Shown here: positions 7,405 to 13,184 of the stretch, one piece after another | Layout: every line of letters begins with the position of its first letter | Numbering within the stretch: position 1 is the first letter of the stretch | Source: a virus | Length of the DNA: 23,408 nt | Virus record (IMG/VR): IMGVR_UViG_3300042882_000673 | Coordinates: 1 to 23,408 of that record | Direction: 5' to 3' (one strand) | The notes under the pieces: generated by a model | What the model was told of the DNA's origin: nothing | Databases searched by the model: none | What the model saw: the letters and a program-made list of their open reading frames with translations, nothing else | Translations under genes and position numbers: made by a program

Positions 7405-7911
7405 ATGGCTAAAAGGTCTAATTTTGAAAGGGTAGAAAGAGATTATTACCCAACACCTTACGAAGCTGTGAAGCCACTATTGTCACACTTACCTAGTAGC
7501 TTTACATTTATAGAGCCGTGTGCGGGCGATGGAAGATTAATTAAACATATTAATGCTAACTGCATTGATGCTTACGACATAGAGCCACAGTCTAGTGCCG
7601 TTAGAGTTGGGAATGTGTTTGACTATCCTACGATAAAACCTGATTATTTTATAACTAATCCACCTTGGGATAGAAAAATATTGCATCCAGCTATTGAACA
7701 CTTATCTTTCATAGCACCAACTTGGTTATTATTTGATGCTGACTGGGCGCATACAAAGCAATCAAGTGAGTTAATTAAAAGATGTGTAAAGATTGTGTCT
7801 GTGGGTCGTGTTAAATGGATAGAAAATAGCAAGATGACAGGTAAAGATAATTGTGCATGGTATTTATTTGATAACACATTTAATGGAAAAACTGAATTTA
7901 TTGGAAGATAA
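7405..7911 (+). CDS. SAM-dependent DNA adenine methyltransferase-like protein
   Basis: A 168-residue class I methyltransferase. DYYPTPYEAV (13-22) and FIEPCAGDGRL (35-45) give the start and SAM-binding motif I, Asp58 in YDIE is the acidic residue of motif II, and NPPW (85-88) is catalytic motif IV, typical of N6-adenine or N4-cytosine enzymes. Order I then IV is the gamma-like or alpha-like arrangement. It is short and has no visible target recognition domain, so it may recognise a short site or lack specificity. CAGGAATATATC precedes the ATG. It may protect phage DNA from restriction. The fold is clear; the substrate (DNA rather than another molecule) is inferred from NPPW and context. Confidence 0.85.
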   Translation: MAKRSNFERVERDYYPTPYEAVKPLLSHLPSSFTFIEPCAGDGRLIKHINANCIDAYDIEPQSSAVRVGNVFDYPTIKPDYFITNPPWDRKILHPAIEHLSFIAPTWLLFDADWAHTKQSSELIKRCVKIVSVGRVKWIENSKMTGKDNCAWYLFDNTFNGKTEFIGR

Positions 7912-7918
7912 CAAAATG

Positions 7919-7990
7919 CTTGACCTAAATCTCAATTCATGTATAATGTATCTGTTGTCGTGATTAATTAATGAGAGGTATTTTGATATG
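7919..7990 (+). repeat. Promoter-leader cassette, type A copy 1
   Basis: 72 bp, 69 of them identical to 8337-8408. It comprises -35, -10, leader, ribosome binding site and ATG. Confidence 0.9.
7920..7947 (+). promoter_or_regulatory. Sigma70-type promoter
   Basis: TTGACC (7920-7925), 16 bp, perfect TATAAT (7942-7947). It drives the genes at 7988 and 8099. Confidence 0.85.
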
Positions 7991-8098
7991 TTTATTTGTA
8001 ACCAATTAGTTTTCAATAACGTAGATAATGCAATTGCTTATGCGAATGCTTATTATGCAAAATATAAAGTTATTTTAGGTATAGCGGAGGTTAACTAG
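7988..8098 (+). CDS. Hypothetical small protein (36 aa)
   Basis: A 36-residue ORF directly behind the type A cassette, with GAGAGG placed at normal distance. The sequence (FICNQLVFNNVDNAIAYANA, then YYAKYKVILGIAEVN) contains a helix rich in Ala and Tyr. The stop TAG is immediately followed by the ATG of the next gene, and GCGGAGG in its last codons serves that gene as ribosome binding site. No family recognised. Confidence 0.65.
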   Translation: MFICNQLVFNNVDNAIAYANAYYAKYKVILGIAEVN

Positions 8099-8341
8099 AT
8101 GCCAGCTTATATTAAAGGTTTAAAAAATAGCCAAAAAATTCGTGTTATCATCAATGAAGTAGTTCTCAACACAACAGTTAAAAATGTTTTTGATATTTTA
8201 GCCAACGCAAATCATCGAGTTGCTGTGTCAATATTCCTATCTAAAATAGTGCAAGAAAAAATTGTTGGGTTTGGCGGTAATTACGGCCAAAACAATATCC
8301 AAATCAATTTGATTGATAATCAACACACATATTTCGCTTGA
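8099..8341 (+). CDS. Hypothetical protein (80 aa)
   Basis: A mixed alpha/beta protein (KIRVIINEVVLNTTVKNVFD, ANHRVAVSIFLSKIVQEKIV, GFGGNYGQNNIQ). No family recognised. It begins right after the previous stop. Its own stop codon (TGA 8339-8341) is part of the -35 box of the next promoter cassette. Confidence 0.72.
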   Translation: MPAYIKGLKNSQKIRVIINEVVLNTTVKNVFDILANANHRVAVSIFLSKIVQEKIVGFGGNYGQNNIQINLIDNQHTYFA

Positions 8342-8408
8342 CCTAAATCCTAATTCATGTATAATGTATTTGTTGTCGTGATTAATTAATGAGAGGTATT
8401 TTGATATG
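8337..8408 (+). repeat. Promoter-leader cassette, type A copy 2
   Basis: 72 bp with three mismatches to 7919-7990, including the first ATG of the gene at 8406. Confidence 0.9.
8338..8365 (+). promoter_or_regulatory. Sigma70-type promoter
   Basis: TTGACC (8338-8343), 16 bp, perfect TATAAT (8360-8365). It drives the genes at 8406 and 8610. Confidence 0.85.
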
Positions 8409-8591
8409 AATATGAATCAAGCGTGTGAGATAGTTCAAAAAGTTGCCGACGATAGAGGTATGCCTATATTAGAAGCTTTAATGCAATATGTCGAAGCGGG
8501 TCGTCGTGAAGCGCCAAATTATTGGCCAGACGAAATTGAAGCTTGTGAAATTTTTATGAATGCCGGTGCGCGTATGTTTGCTCCAGCTTAA
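8406..8591 (+). CDS. Small phage protein, unknown function (61 aa)
   Basis: A helical protein (MNMNQACEIVQKVADDRGM, PILEALMQYVEAG, DEIEACEIFMNAGARMF). The pattern of two or three amphipathic helices ending in YWPDEIEAC recurs in small phage proteins I have seen, without known role. GAGAGG (8391-8396) precedes the ATG. The ribosome binding site of the next gene starts right after its stop. Confidence 0.75.
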   Translation: MNMNQACEIVQKVADDRGMPILEALMQYVEAGRREAPNYWPDEIEACEIFMNAGARMFAPA

Positions 8592-8609
8592 TTGAGAGGT
8601 AAATTTATT

Positions 8610-8963
8610 ATGATTACAGAATTCAACAAAACAAATCTTAACACCGTTCGTGCAGATATTAATGCGTTACTAGCAAAATACGGTGCTGATAACGGTATTG
8701 ATTTTGATATCGGTAGTATCAGCTTCAACGGTAGTTCATTCACAACAAAACTAAAAGCCACTGTCAAGGGTGCAGTCACAAAAGAAGACATTGTCCTAAA
8801 TCATGTTATGGCTGTCAAGAATTTAGCCAAAAAATCTATGTGCGGTAAAACATTGATTGAGTATAACACTCGTGCGGGTAAGTATCCATTCATTTACCAA
8901 GATGCTGTAGGTAAAAAATTCAAATGTTCTGAAGCTCAAGCTAAAGTATATTTCCAGTTTTAA
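8610..8963 (+). CDS. Conserved phage accessory protein (117 aa)
   Basis: The ATG at 8610 is preferred over the in-frame TTG at 8592, because translation from there would run through the GAGAGG ribosome binding site (8594-8599). The sequence TEFNKTNLNTVRADINALLA and the end GKKFKCSEAQAKVYF match a common family of small phage proteins of unknown function that often sits beside the types encoded at 9154 and 9553. A KATVKGAV strand and a helix follow. No catalytic motif. Confidence 0.8.
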   Translation: MITEFNKTNLNTVRADINALLAKYGADNGIDFDIGSISFNGSSFTTKLKATVKGAVTKEDIVLNHVMAVKNLAKKSMCGKTLIEYNTRAGKYPFIYQDAVGKKFKCSEAQAKVYFQF

Positions 8964-8976
8964 ACGCAATGCGTTT
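8962..8976 (+). terminator. Small hairpin at gene end
   Basis: AAACGC-AAT-GCGTTT overlaps the stop of the preceding gene and is followed by only one more T. It is a weak terminator or an mRNA 3' end stabiliser. Confidence 0.35.
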
Positions 8977-8980
8977 TACA

Positions 8981-9055
8981 AGTTTAGGGTGTTGCTATAA
9001 TTTTTTATTAATGTTACTACTAAGGGTTAGCAGTGCTTAGCAACATCCTAAAACT
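8981..9055 (+). ncRNA. Candidate structured RNA (long stem with inner hairpin)
   Basis: AGTTTAGGGTGTTGCTA (8981-8997) pairs with TAGCAACATCCTAAAACT (9038-9055), with a single bulge and one G-U pair. Inside, 9016-9023 pairs with 9027-9034 around a GGG loop. It lies just upstream of an intrinsic terminator. It could be a 3' UTR element or a small phage RNA; no family is recognised. Confidence 0.5.
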
Positions 9056-9062
9056 AAAAAAT

Positions 9063-9096
9063 AAAGGTATCAGAGTCTTGACTTTGGTACCTTTTT
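9063..9096 (+). terminator. Intrinsic terminator overlapping a promoter
   Basis: A stem of 15 pairs (9063-9077 with 9080-9094, two G-U pairs, TT loop), followed by T through 9096. It ends the transcript of 8406-8963. The -35 box of the next promoter lies in the loop and descending arm. Confidence 0.75.
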
Positions 9097-9105
9097 CTGT
9101 ATAAT
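9078..9105 (+). promoter_or_regulatory. Sigma70-type promoter embedded in a terminator
   Basis: TTGACT (9078-9083), 16 bp, perfect TATAAT (9100-9105). It drives the gene at 9154. Confidence 0.85.
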
Positions 9106-9111
9106 GGTATC

Positions 9112-9141
9112 TGTAGTGATTGATTATTAATTTTATTGAGA
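9112..9141 (+). repeat. Leader repeat, type B copy 1
   Basis: A 30-base leader identical to 9511-9540. It ends at the GAGA of the ribosome binding site. Confidence 0.85.
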
Positions 9142-9153
9142 AGGAATTATATT

Positions 9154-9474
9154 ATGAATATTTCAGTGATACTAAATGAAGCCAACAAAGCAGCAAATGA
9201 TGCTCAAAACGACTATCTTGCACAATACGGTGAGCAAGCCTACTGCGGTTTTGCTTGGGTTGATGTGTATGTTGACCGAGTTAATTCTAAAGAAGCCAAT
9301 GTCTTAAAAGATATCGGTTTCAAAAAAGATTACAGACCAAAAGTTTTAAACTTGTGGTCACCCGGTAATTACAGAGGTCAAAGTATGGATATACTTTATG
9401 CTGGTGCCCAAGCTTTTGCTAAAGTGTTACGTATGCACGGTTTCAAAGCTTACGCGGGTTCACGAGCAGATTAG
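9154..9474 (+). CDS. Conserved phage accessory protein (106 aa)
   Basis: The ATG at 9154 is chosen over the TTG at 9136, which lies ahead of the ribosome binding site GAGAAGG. The motifs YGEQAYCGFAWVDVYVDRVN, LNLWSPGNYRGQSMD, and AFAKVLRMHGFKAYAGSR mark a family widely seen in phages and some plasmids, without known function. The gene stands alone behind its own promoter and is followed at once by another. Confidence 0.82.
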   Translation: MNISVILNEANKAANDAQNDYLAQYGEQAYCGFAWVDVYVDRVNSKEANVLKDIGFKKDYRPKVLNLWSPGNYRGQSMDILYAGAQAFAKVLRMHGFKAYAGSRAD

Positions 9475-9476
9475 TA

Positions 9477-9504
9477 TTGACAAATAATCCATTATCTGTA
9501 TAAT
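9477..9504 (+). promoter_or_regulatory. Sigma70-type promoter, consensus boxes
   Basis: TTGACA (9477-9482), 16 bp, TATAAT (9499-9504): both hexamers match the consensus exactly. It is the strongest looking promoter in the window and drives 9553 and 9961. Confidence 0.9.
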
Positions 9505-9511
9505 GGATTAT
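9484..9511 (+). promoter_or_regulatory. Perfect palindrome over the -10 box (possible operator)
   Basis: ATAATCCATTAT (9484-9495), loop CTGT, ATAATGGATTAT (9500-9511). The 12-bp arms are perfect reverse complements and cover the spacer, the -10 and the likely transcription start, which fits an operator for a dimeric repressor. Confidence 0.55.
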
Positions 9512-9540
9512 GTAGTGATTGATTATTAATTTTATTGAGA
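9511..9540 (+). repeat. Leader repeat, type B copy 2
   Basis: Identical over 30 bases to 9112-9141. Confidence 0.85.
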
Positions 9541-9552
9541 GGGACTTATATC

Positions 9553-9957
9553 ATGGCTTACATGAACCAAGAAAAGAAAGCTCAGATTGCTGCTTTAATT
9601 AAACCACTTCTAAAAGAATACGGACTGAAAGGTACCTTATCTGTCCACAACCACAGCACTATAACTCTGAACGTTAAACAGGGTCCAATAGATTTTATAG
9701 CTAGTGCGAACGAAGTCATTGAAAAAAATTCAGGTATCCACGTAGATGGTGTTAAGAAATATCTAGATGTAAATGTGTATTGGGTTGCAGAGAACTACAC
9801 AGGTGTTGCCAAAGAATTCTTGTTGAAAGCAGTTAAAGCCTTACAGGGTGCTAATTACTATGATAAATCAGACGCCATGATAGACTACTTCGACACTGCT
9901 TACTACTACGGTATCAAAATCGGTAATTGGGACAAACCCTATAATTTAGTGAAATAG
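9553..9957 (+). CDS. Conserved phage accessory protein (134 aa)
   Basis: The ATG at 9553 follows GAGAGGGA; the in-frame TTG at 9535 lies before it and is rejected. MAYMNQEKKAQIAALIKPLL, YGLKGTLSVHNHSTI, GPIDFI, and FDTAYYYGIKIGNWDKPY define a very widespread phage family found in lytic and temperate phages and on plasmids. No function is established. It follows the consensus promoter at 9477, so it should be strongly expressed early. No enzyme motif is visible. Confidence 0.87.
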   Translation: MAYMNQEKKAQIAALIKPLLKEYGLKGTLSVHNHSTITLNVKQGPIDFIASANEVIEKNSGIHVDGVKKYLDVNVYWVAENYTGVAKEFLLKAVKALQGANYYDKSDAMIDYFDTAYYYGIKIGNWDKPYNLVK

Positions 9958-9960
9958 TTA

Positions 9961-10263
9961 ATGACTGACGATGACATAAAATCGCTAATCAAACGACGTC
10001 GGTCTCAAATGCTAGTGCACTCTTACTTGTATTATGAAGCCGACGATCCTATTATATCCGATGATTTGTGGCAACAATGGGCAAATGAATTAGAAAAACT
10101 TCAAAAAGACAATCCCAAATGTTGTAAGATAAAATACTACGATAAAGAATTTGAAGATTGGGATGGTACCACGGGTAATCATTTACCAAGACATATAGTC
10201 GTAGAAGGTCTTGCTTTACAAGTTAAAAGAGCTTATGATAACGTTAAACCTAAAAAACCATGA
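9961..10263 (+). CDS. LigA-related small phage protein (100 aa)
   Basis: The segment VHSYLYYEADDPIISDDLWQ followed by QWANELEKLQKDNP resembles the N-terminal Ia domain of NAD-dependent DNA ligase (tyrosine pair, then D-x-P-x-I-S-D). Small phage proteins with only this segment are known as LigA-related; the adenylation domain with its catalytic lysine is missing, so ligase activity is not expected. It starts 3 bp after the previous gene and shares its transcript. It could bind a nicotinamide nucleotide, as domain Ia does; this is inference. Confidence 0.7.
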   Translation: MTDDDIKSLIKRRRSQMLVHSYLYYEADDPIISDDLWQQWANELEKLQKDNPKCCKIKYYDKEFEDWDGTTGNHLPRHIVVEGLALQVKRAYDNVKPKKP

Positions 10264-10297
10264 CTAAAAACAAAAAATTAAATTGAAGGGAAAGATA

Positions 10298-10366
10298 ATG
10301 ACTAAATGGATATATTATTTATTGGGAATTTACTTAGGAATACTTATAGGGTATTTAATTTGGTAA
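10298..10366 (+). CDS. Tiny single-span membrane peptide (22 aa)
   Basis: An ATG with a good ribosome binding site (GAAGGGAAAG) opens a 22-residue peptide that is almost wholly hydrophobic (WIYYLLGIYLGILIGYLIW). It ends 5 bases before the next gene, whose weak ribosome binding site suggests translational coupling. It is too short for a family call. Confidence 0.5.
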   Translation: MTKWIYYLLGIYLGILIGYLIW

Positions 10367-10371
10367 TAAGT

Positions 10372-10707
10372 ATGATTATTCATCCTTATATACCTAAACG
10401 TAAATCTAAAAAACCTAACGCTAAACAAAGAGAGCTTAGGGCATCCTGGGAAGAGATTCTAAAAAAATATGATGTTAAGCCGAGCAACAAAAAAATTTCT
10501 AGCAGACCTAGTGTTTCTAGGCCTATTCGTGCTGGTTCTAGCACTAGTCATATTCCTAGCTTGGATAGTGGCATCGGGATGACGCCTAAAAAAACTTCTG
10601 AATATACTGGTGATGCTATGATTGGTATTTCAGTATTACATAAATCAAACGGTATACCTGTATTTCGCCAAGAAGATATACTCGATATTGGCAAGATGAG
10701 GAGATAA
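10372..10707 (+). CDS. Conserved phage protein, unknown function (111 aa)
   Basis: MIIHPYIPKRKSKKPNAKQR, then HIPSLDSGIGMTPKKTSEYT, GDAMIGISVLHKSN and a final DIGKMRR define a well spread phage family, basic and probably partly disordered, with no known function. The ATG at 10372 gives the family start; a further upstream in-frame ATG (10306) would add 22 residues that overlap the membrane peptide and match nothing. It directly precedes the methyltransferase. Confidence 0.82.
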   Translation: MIIHPYIPKRKSKKPNAKQRELRASWEEILKKYDVKPSNKKISSRPSVSRPIRAGSSTSHIPSLDSGIGMTPKKTSEYTGDAMIGISVLHKSNGIPVFRQEDILDIGKMRR

Positions 10708-10713
10708 GAACAT

Positions 10714-11478
10714 ATGGTTGATTTAAGACTTGGTGATTGTTTAGAAGTAATGAAGACTATGGATAGCAATAGCATAGATTTAACTGTTACCAGTCCACCC
10801 TACGATAATCTACGCACATACAATGGGTTTAACTTTGACTTTGAAGGCATAGCACAAGAGTTATATCGTGTTACAAAAGATGGTGGTGTAGTCGTGTGGA
10901 TTGTCGGTGATGCTACCGTCAAGGGTAGTGAAACTTTATCATCGTTCAAACAAGCGATACATTTCAATGAAATTGGCTTTAATGTGCATGACACAATGAT
11001 TTGGGAAAAACCTAATTTTTCTAATCCATCAACAAATAGATACCATCAAATTTTTGAATATATGTTTATCTTTTCAAAGGGTAAACCAAAAACATTTAAT
11101 CCTATACTAGATGTAAAAAATAAACATGTTACTGGTTGTGTTGGAAAAAATACTGGAAGACTCCCTGATGGTAGAATGGTTGATAGAAAAAAGAATTTAG
11201 GTAGAGAATTTGGGATGCGAAGAAATATTTGGAGAAATAACACAGTTGGTCAAGACTTCATGTGTAAAAAACCTCCTCATCCTGCCATGTTTCCAGAAAA
11301 GTTAGTGCACGACCATATCGTTTCTTGGTCAAATGAAGGTGATACTGTGCTAGACTGTTTTCTTGGTAGTGGCACAACGGGTAGAATGTCCAAGAAATTA
11401 AATAGAAACTTCATTGGCATAGAAATTAGCCAAGAGTATCTAAACATAGCAAAAGAAAGAATTGAATCTTTTATATGA
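10714..11478 (+). CDS. Site-specific DNA methyltransferase, beta class (N6-adenine or N4-cytosine)
   Basis: A 254-residue enzyme with catalytic motif IV TSPPY at 26-30, then HPAMFPEKL (189-197) and the SAM-binding motif LDCFLGSGTTG (213-223), ending in FIGIEIS. Catalytic motif first and SAM motif last is the beta-class order. The variable middle (about 120-185), with KNTGRLPDGRMVDRKK, is probably the target recognition region. It should methylate an amino group of A or C in a specific site and so block host restriction. No restriction endonuclease lies nearby, so it acts as an orphan. It overlaps the Mom-like gene by 4 bp (ATGA), so the two proteins are made together. Confidence 0.93.
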   Translation: MVDLRLGDCLEVMKTMDSNSIDLTVTSPPYDNLRTYNGFNFDFEGIAQELYRVTKDGGVVVWIVGDATVKGSETLSSFKQAIHFNEIGFNVHDTMIWEKPNFSNPSTNRYHQIFEYMFIFSKGKPKTFNPILDVKNKHVTGCVGKNTGRLPDGRMVDRKKNLGREFGMRRNIWRNNTVGQDFMCKKPPHPAMFPEKLVHDHIVSWSNEGDTVLDCFLGSGTTGRMSKKLNRNFIGIEISQEYLNIAKERIESFI

Positions 11479-12056
11479 AAAAAGCATTTAGCGTTGTAAA
11501 AATTGAAAGTAAATTGTCGTATCCATTTTTATTGGATATACATTACGCAAAAAGAATTCCAAGTATTAGCTACGCATACGGCATGTATGATGACGATGAG
11601 CTAATCGGAGTAATAACATTTGGTTCACCAGCAAGTCCATTTTTATGTAGAGGTCTTTTGGGTGAAGAACATAAAGAAAAAGTGATAGAGTTGAATAGAC
11701 TATGTTTAAAATACAATAGAAAAAATGAAGCTAGTTATCTTATTGCAAACGCAATTAAACTACTACCATCACCTAAAGCTATTGTTTCTTACGCAGATAC
11801 AAAACAAAATCATTTGGGCGTAATATACCAAGCAGCTAATTTTATTTTTACTGGCACGACTAAATTGAGAACTGATATGGCATCTCAAGACGGTAAACAT
11901 AGCAGACACAGTTTAGGTGACCCAACAAAAAGAGTTGTTAGAAGTGCAAAACATAGATACGTATTTTTTCACGGGAATAAATATAGAAAAAAAGAGATGT
12001 TGTCGTGTCTAAAATATCCAATTTTGGATTATCCTAAAATACAAAAACAGGAGTGA
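11475..12056 (+). CDS. Mom-like DNA adenine modification protein (GNAT-related)
   Basis: A 193-residue protein. HYAKR (23-27), ELIGVITFGSPAS (42-54), ELNRLCL (72-78), ASYLIANAIKLLP (86-98), IVSYADTKQNHLG (103-115) and VIYQAANFIFTG (116-127) follow the pattern of the Mom family of phage Mu. Mu Mom, a GNAT-fold protein, adds a carbamoylmethyl-type group to N6 of adenine in phage DNA and makes it resistant to many restriction enzymes. Here no Com-type translational activator is seen; instead the start overlaps the methyltransferase stop. The family likeness is strong at the motif level. Whether it makes the same modification is inferred. Confidence 0.82.
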   Translation: MKKAFSVVKIESKLSYPFLLDIHYAKRIPSISYAYGMYDDDELIGVITFGSPASPFLCRGLLGEEHKEKVIELNRLCLKYNRKNEASYLIANAIKLLPSPKAIVSYADTKQNHLGVIYQAANFIFTGTTKLRTDMASQDGKHSRHSLGDPTKRVVRSAKHRYVFFHGNKYRKKEMLSCLKYPILDYPKIQKQE

Positions 12057-12058
12057 TT

Positions 12059-12208
12059 ATGGAAATGCTAATAATATTTTTATGTTTATGTAATATAGTT
12101 ACGGTGTGTGTGGTTATATACCTACTAGCAAAAGATACCGAAAGCTCAAGTGGATGCACGGGTAACTGTAACCAAGGTCGTCGCTGTGATTGTAAGGATA
12201 TAAAATGA
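12059..12208 (+). CDS. Membrane-anchored Cys-rich small protein (49 aa)
   Basis: Residues 3-24 are a hydrophobic span (MLIIFLCLCNIVTVCVVIYLLA). The tail SSSGCTGNCNQGRRCDCKD carries four cysteines as C-x3-C-x5-C-x-C. The CNQGR-x-C-x-C motif recurs at the ends of small membrane proteins in unrelated phages, without known function; it may hold a metal or form disulphides. CAGGAGTG precedes the ATG, and its TGA overlaps the next ATG by 4 bp. Confidence 0.72.
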   Translation: MEMLIIFLCLCNIVTVCVVIYLLAKDTESSSGCTGNCNQGRRCDCKDIK

Positions 12209-12426
12209 AAACTATAGTGCATGTCAATCAACATATCATTAAACACAATTCGAAATTTCCAGAAGATAGAAAACCTGTCTTGACTGTGAAGACGTATAAG
12301 AGTAATATATACGCTAATGAAGTAGTTATTAAAGGGGATTCGAAAATCGTATACTCTCCTGATAAACCACTATCTTGCGGCGCCAAAGTTTGGATAGAAA
12401 CCGATGGTGAAGTAACTACATTTTAG
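12205..12426 (+). CDS. Conserved phage protein, unknown function (73 aa)
   Basis: The motifs IVHVNQHIIKHN, PVLTVKTYKSNIYANEVVI and VYSPDKPLSCGAKVWIETDG match a small, beta-rich family common in phages. It has no known role. It overlaps the Cys-rich membrane gene by 4 bp and sits 11 bp before the phosphoesterase; genes of these kinds often travel together in phages. Confidence 0.82.
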   Translation: MKTIVHVNQHIIKHNSKFPEDRKPVLTVKTYKSNIYANEVVIKGDSKIVYSPDKPLSCGAKVWIETDGEVTTF

Positions 12427-12437
12427 GATTGATAGTA

Positions 12438-13184
12438 ATGAAAATAAAATTATTGAGTGACCTCCACATGGAAGGTTATAAGTTTACATATGAATACGCT
12501 GGTGAAGATGTAGTTGTTCTTGCTGGTGATATCCATACTCGTAACCGCCACGAAGAAATCATTTCACAAATACATGCCGCACAACCAAACCTAGATATCA
12601 TCTTCATTACTGGTAACCACGAATACTATGGCGAAGAGTTCTCTGCTGTTAATGAGTGGTTCAGTAATCAAGCTGAAACCCATAATCATGTCCACTTCCT
12701 AGAAAACACAAGCATCAAACTAAATGGTGTAAACTTCTATGGTGGCCCCATGTTTACTGACTTTAAGTTATATGGCGAATCTTCCGCTCATGTCTCTATG
12801 ATGATAGCTAGAAATATTTCGGACTTTCGATACATAGAAACTAAGGGAACTAGGTGGGTAGTCCAAGACCATATAGACGAGCATGCTAGATTTGTTACAG
12901 GTCTAGAAAAGTTCTTACAACAAGACCACGAGAAACGCGTAGTCATATCTCACTTCATGCCATCTGAAAAAATGAGTGATCCTAAGTACGCCGGTGATGC
13001 CATGAACCCTTTCTTTATAGCGAATATGGAGAAATATATGGGATGGAAAGGTCTTTGGTTGTGTGGTCACGGACATAGTTCTGGTGATGTTATGGTAGGT
13101 GATACTAGAATCGTAATGAACCCACGTGGTTATGGTGATGAGAATGTTTGGGGTTTTAATCCTAATTTAGTATTGGAAGTTTAA
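12438..13184 (+). CDS. Calcineurin-like metallophosphoesterase
   Basis: A 248-residue protein with the full set of metal ligands of the superfamily: SDLH (7-10), GDIH (30-33), GNHEYY (59-64), SHFMP (near 173) and GHGHSSGD (near 212). Two metal ions in this site hydrolyse phosphoester bonds; the substrate may be a nucleotide, cyclic nucleotide or nucleic acid end. The ATG at 12438 is preferred; an in-frame TTG nine bases upstream is less likely. Phage proteins of this type could degrade host signalling nucleotides, for example those of defence systems, but this is speculation. The enzyme class is certain. Confidence 0.92.
   Translation: MKIKLLSDLHMEGYKFTYEYAGEDVVVLAGDIHTRNRHEEIISQIHAAQPNLDIIFITGNHEYYGEEFSAVNEWFSNQAETHNHVHFLENTSIKLNGVNFYGGPMFTDFKLYGESSAHVSMMIARNISDFRYIETKGTRWVVQDHIDEHARFVTGLEKFLQQDHEKRVVISHFMPSEKMSDPKYAGDAMNPFFIANMEKYMGWKGLWLCGHGHSSGDVMVGDTRIVMNPRGYGDENVWGFNPNLVLEV

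Noticed and set aside
5654-9540. CRISPR array or transposon ends
   Set aside because: The repeats are promoter-leader units at gene starts, of unequal spacing and with genes between them; no transposase or short regular spacers are present.
10306-10371. N-terminal extension of the gene at 10372
   Set aside because: The extra 22 residues overlap a better supported membrane peptide and do not match the family start MIIHPYIPK.
12059-12208. Com-like zinc-finger activator for the Mom-like gene
   Set aside because: It lies downstream, begins with a membrane span, and its cysteine spacing is different from a Com-type finger.
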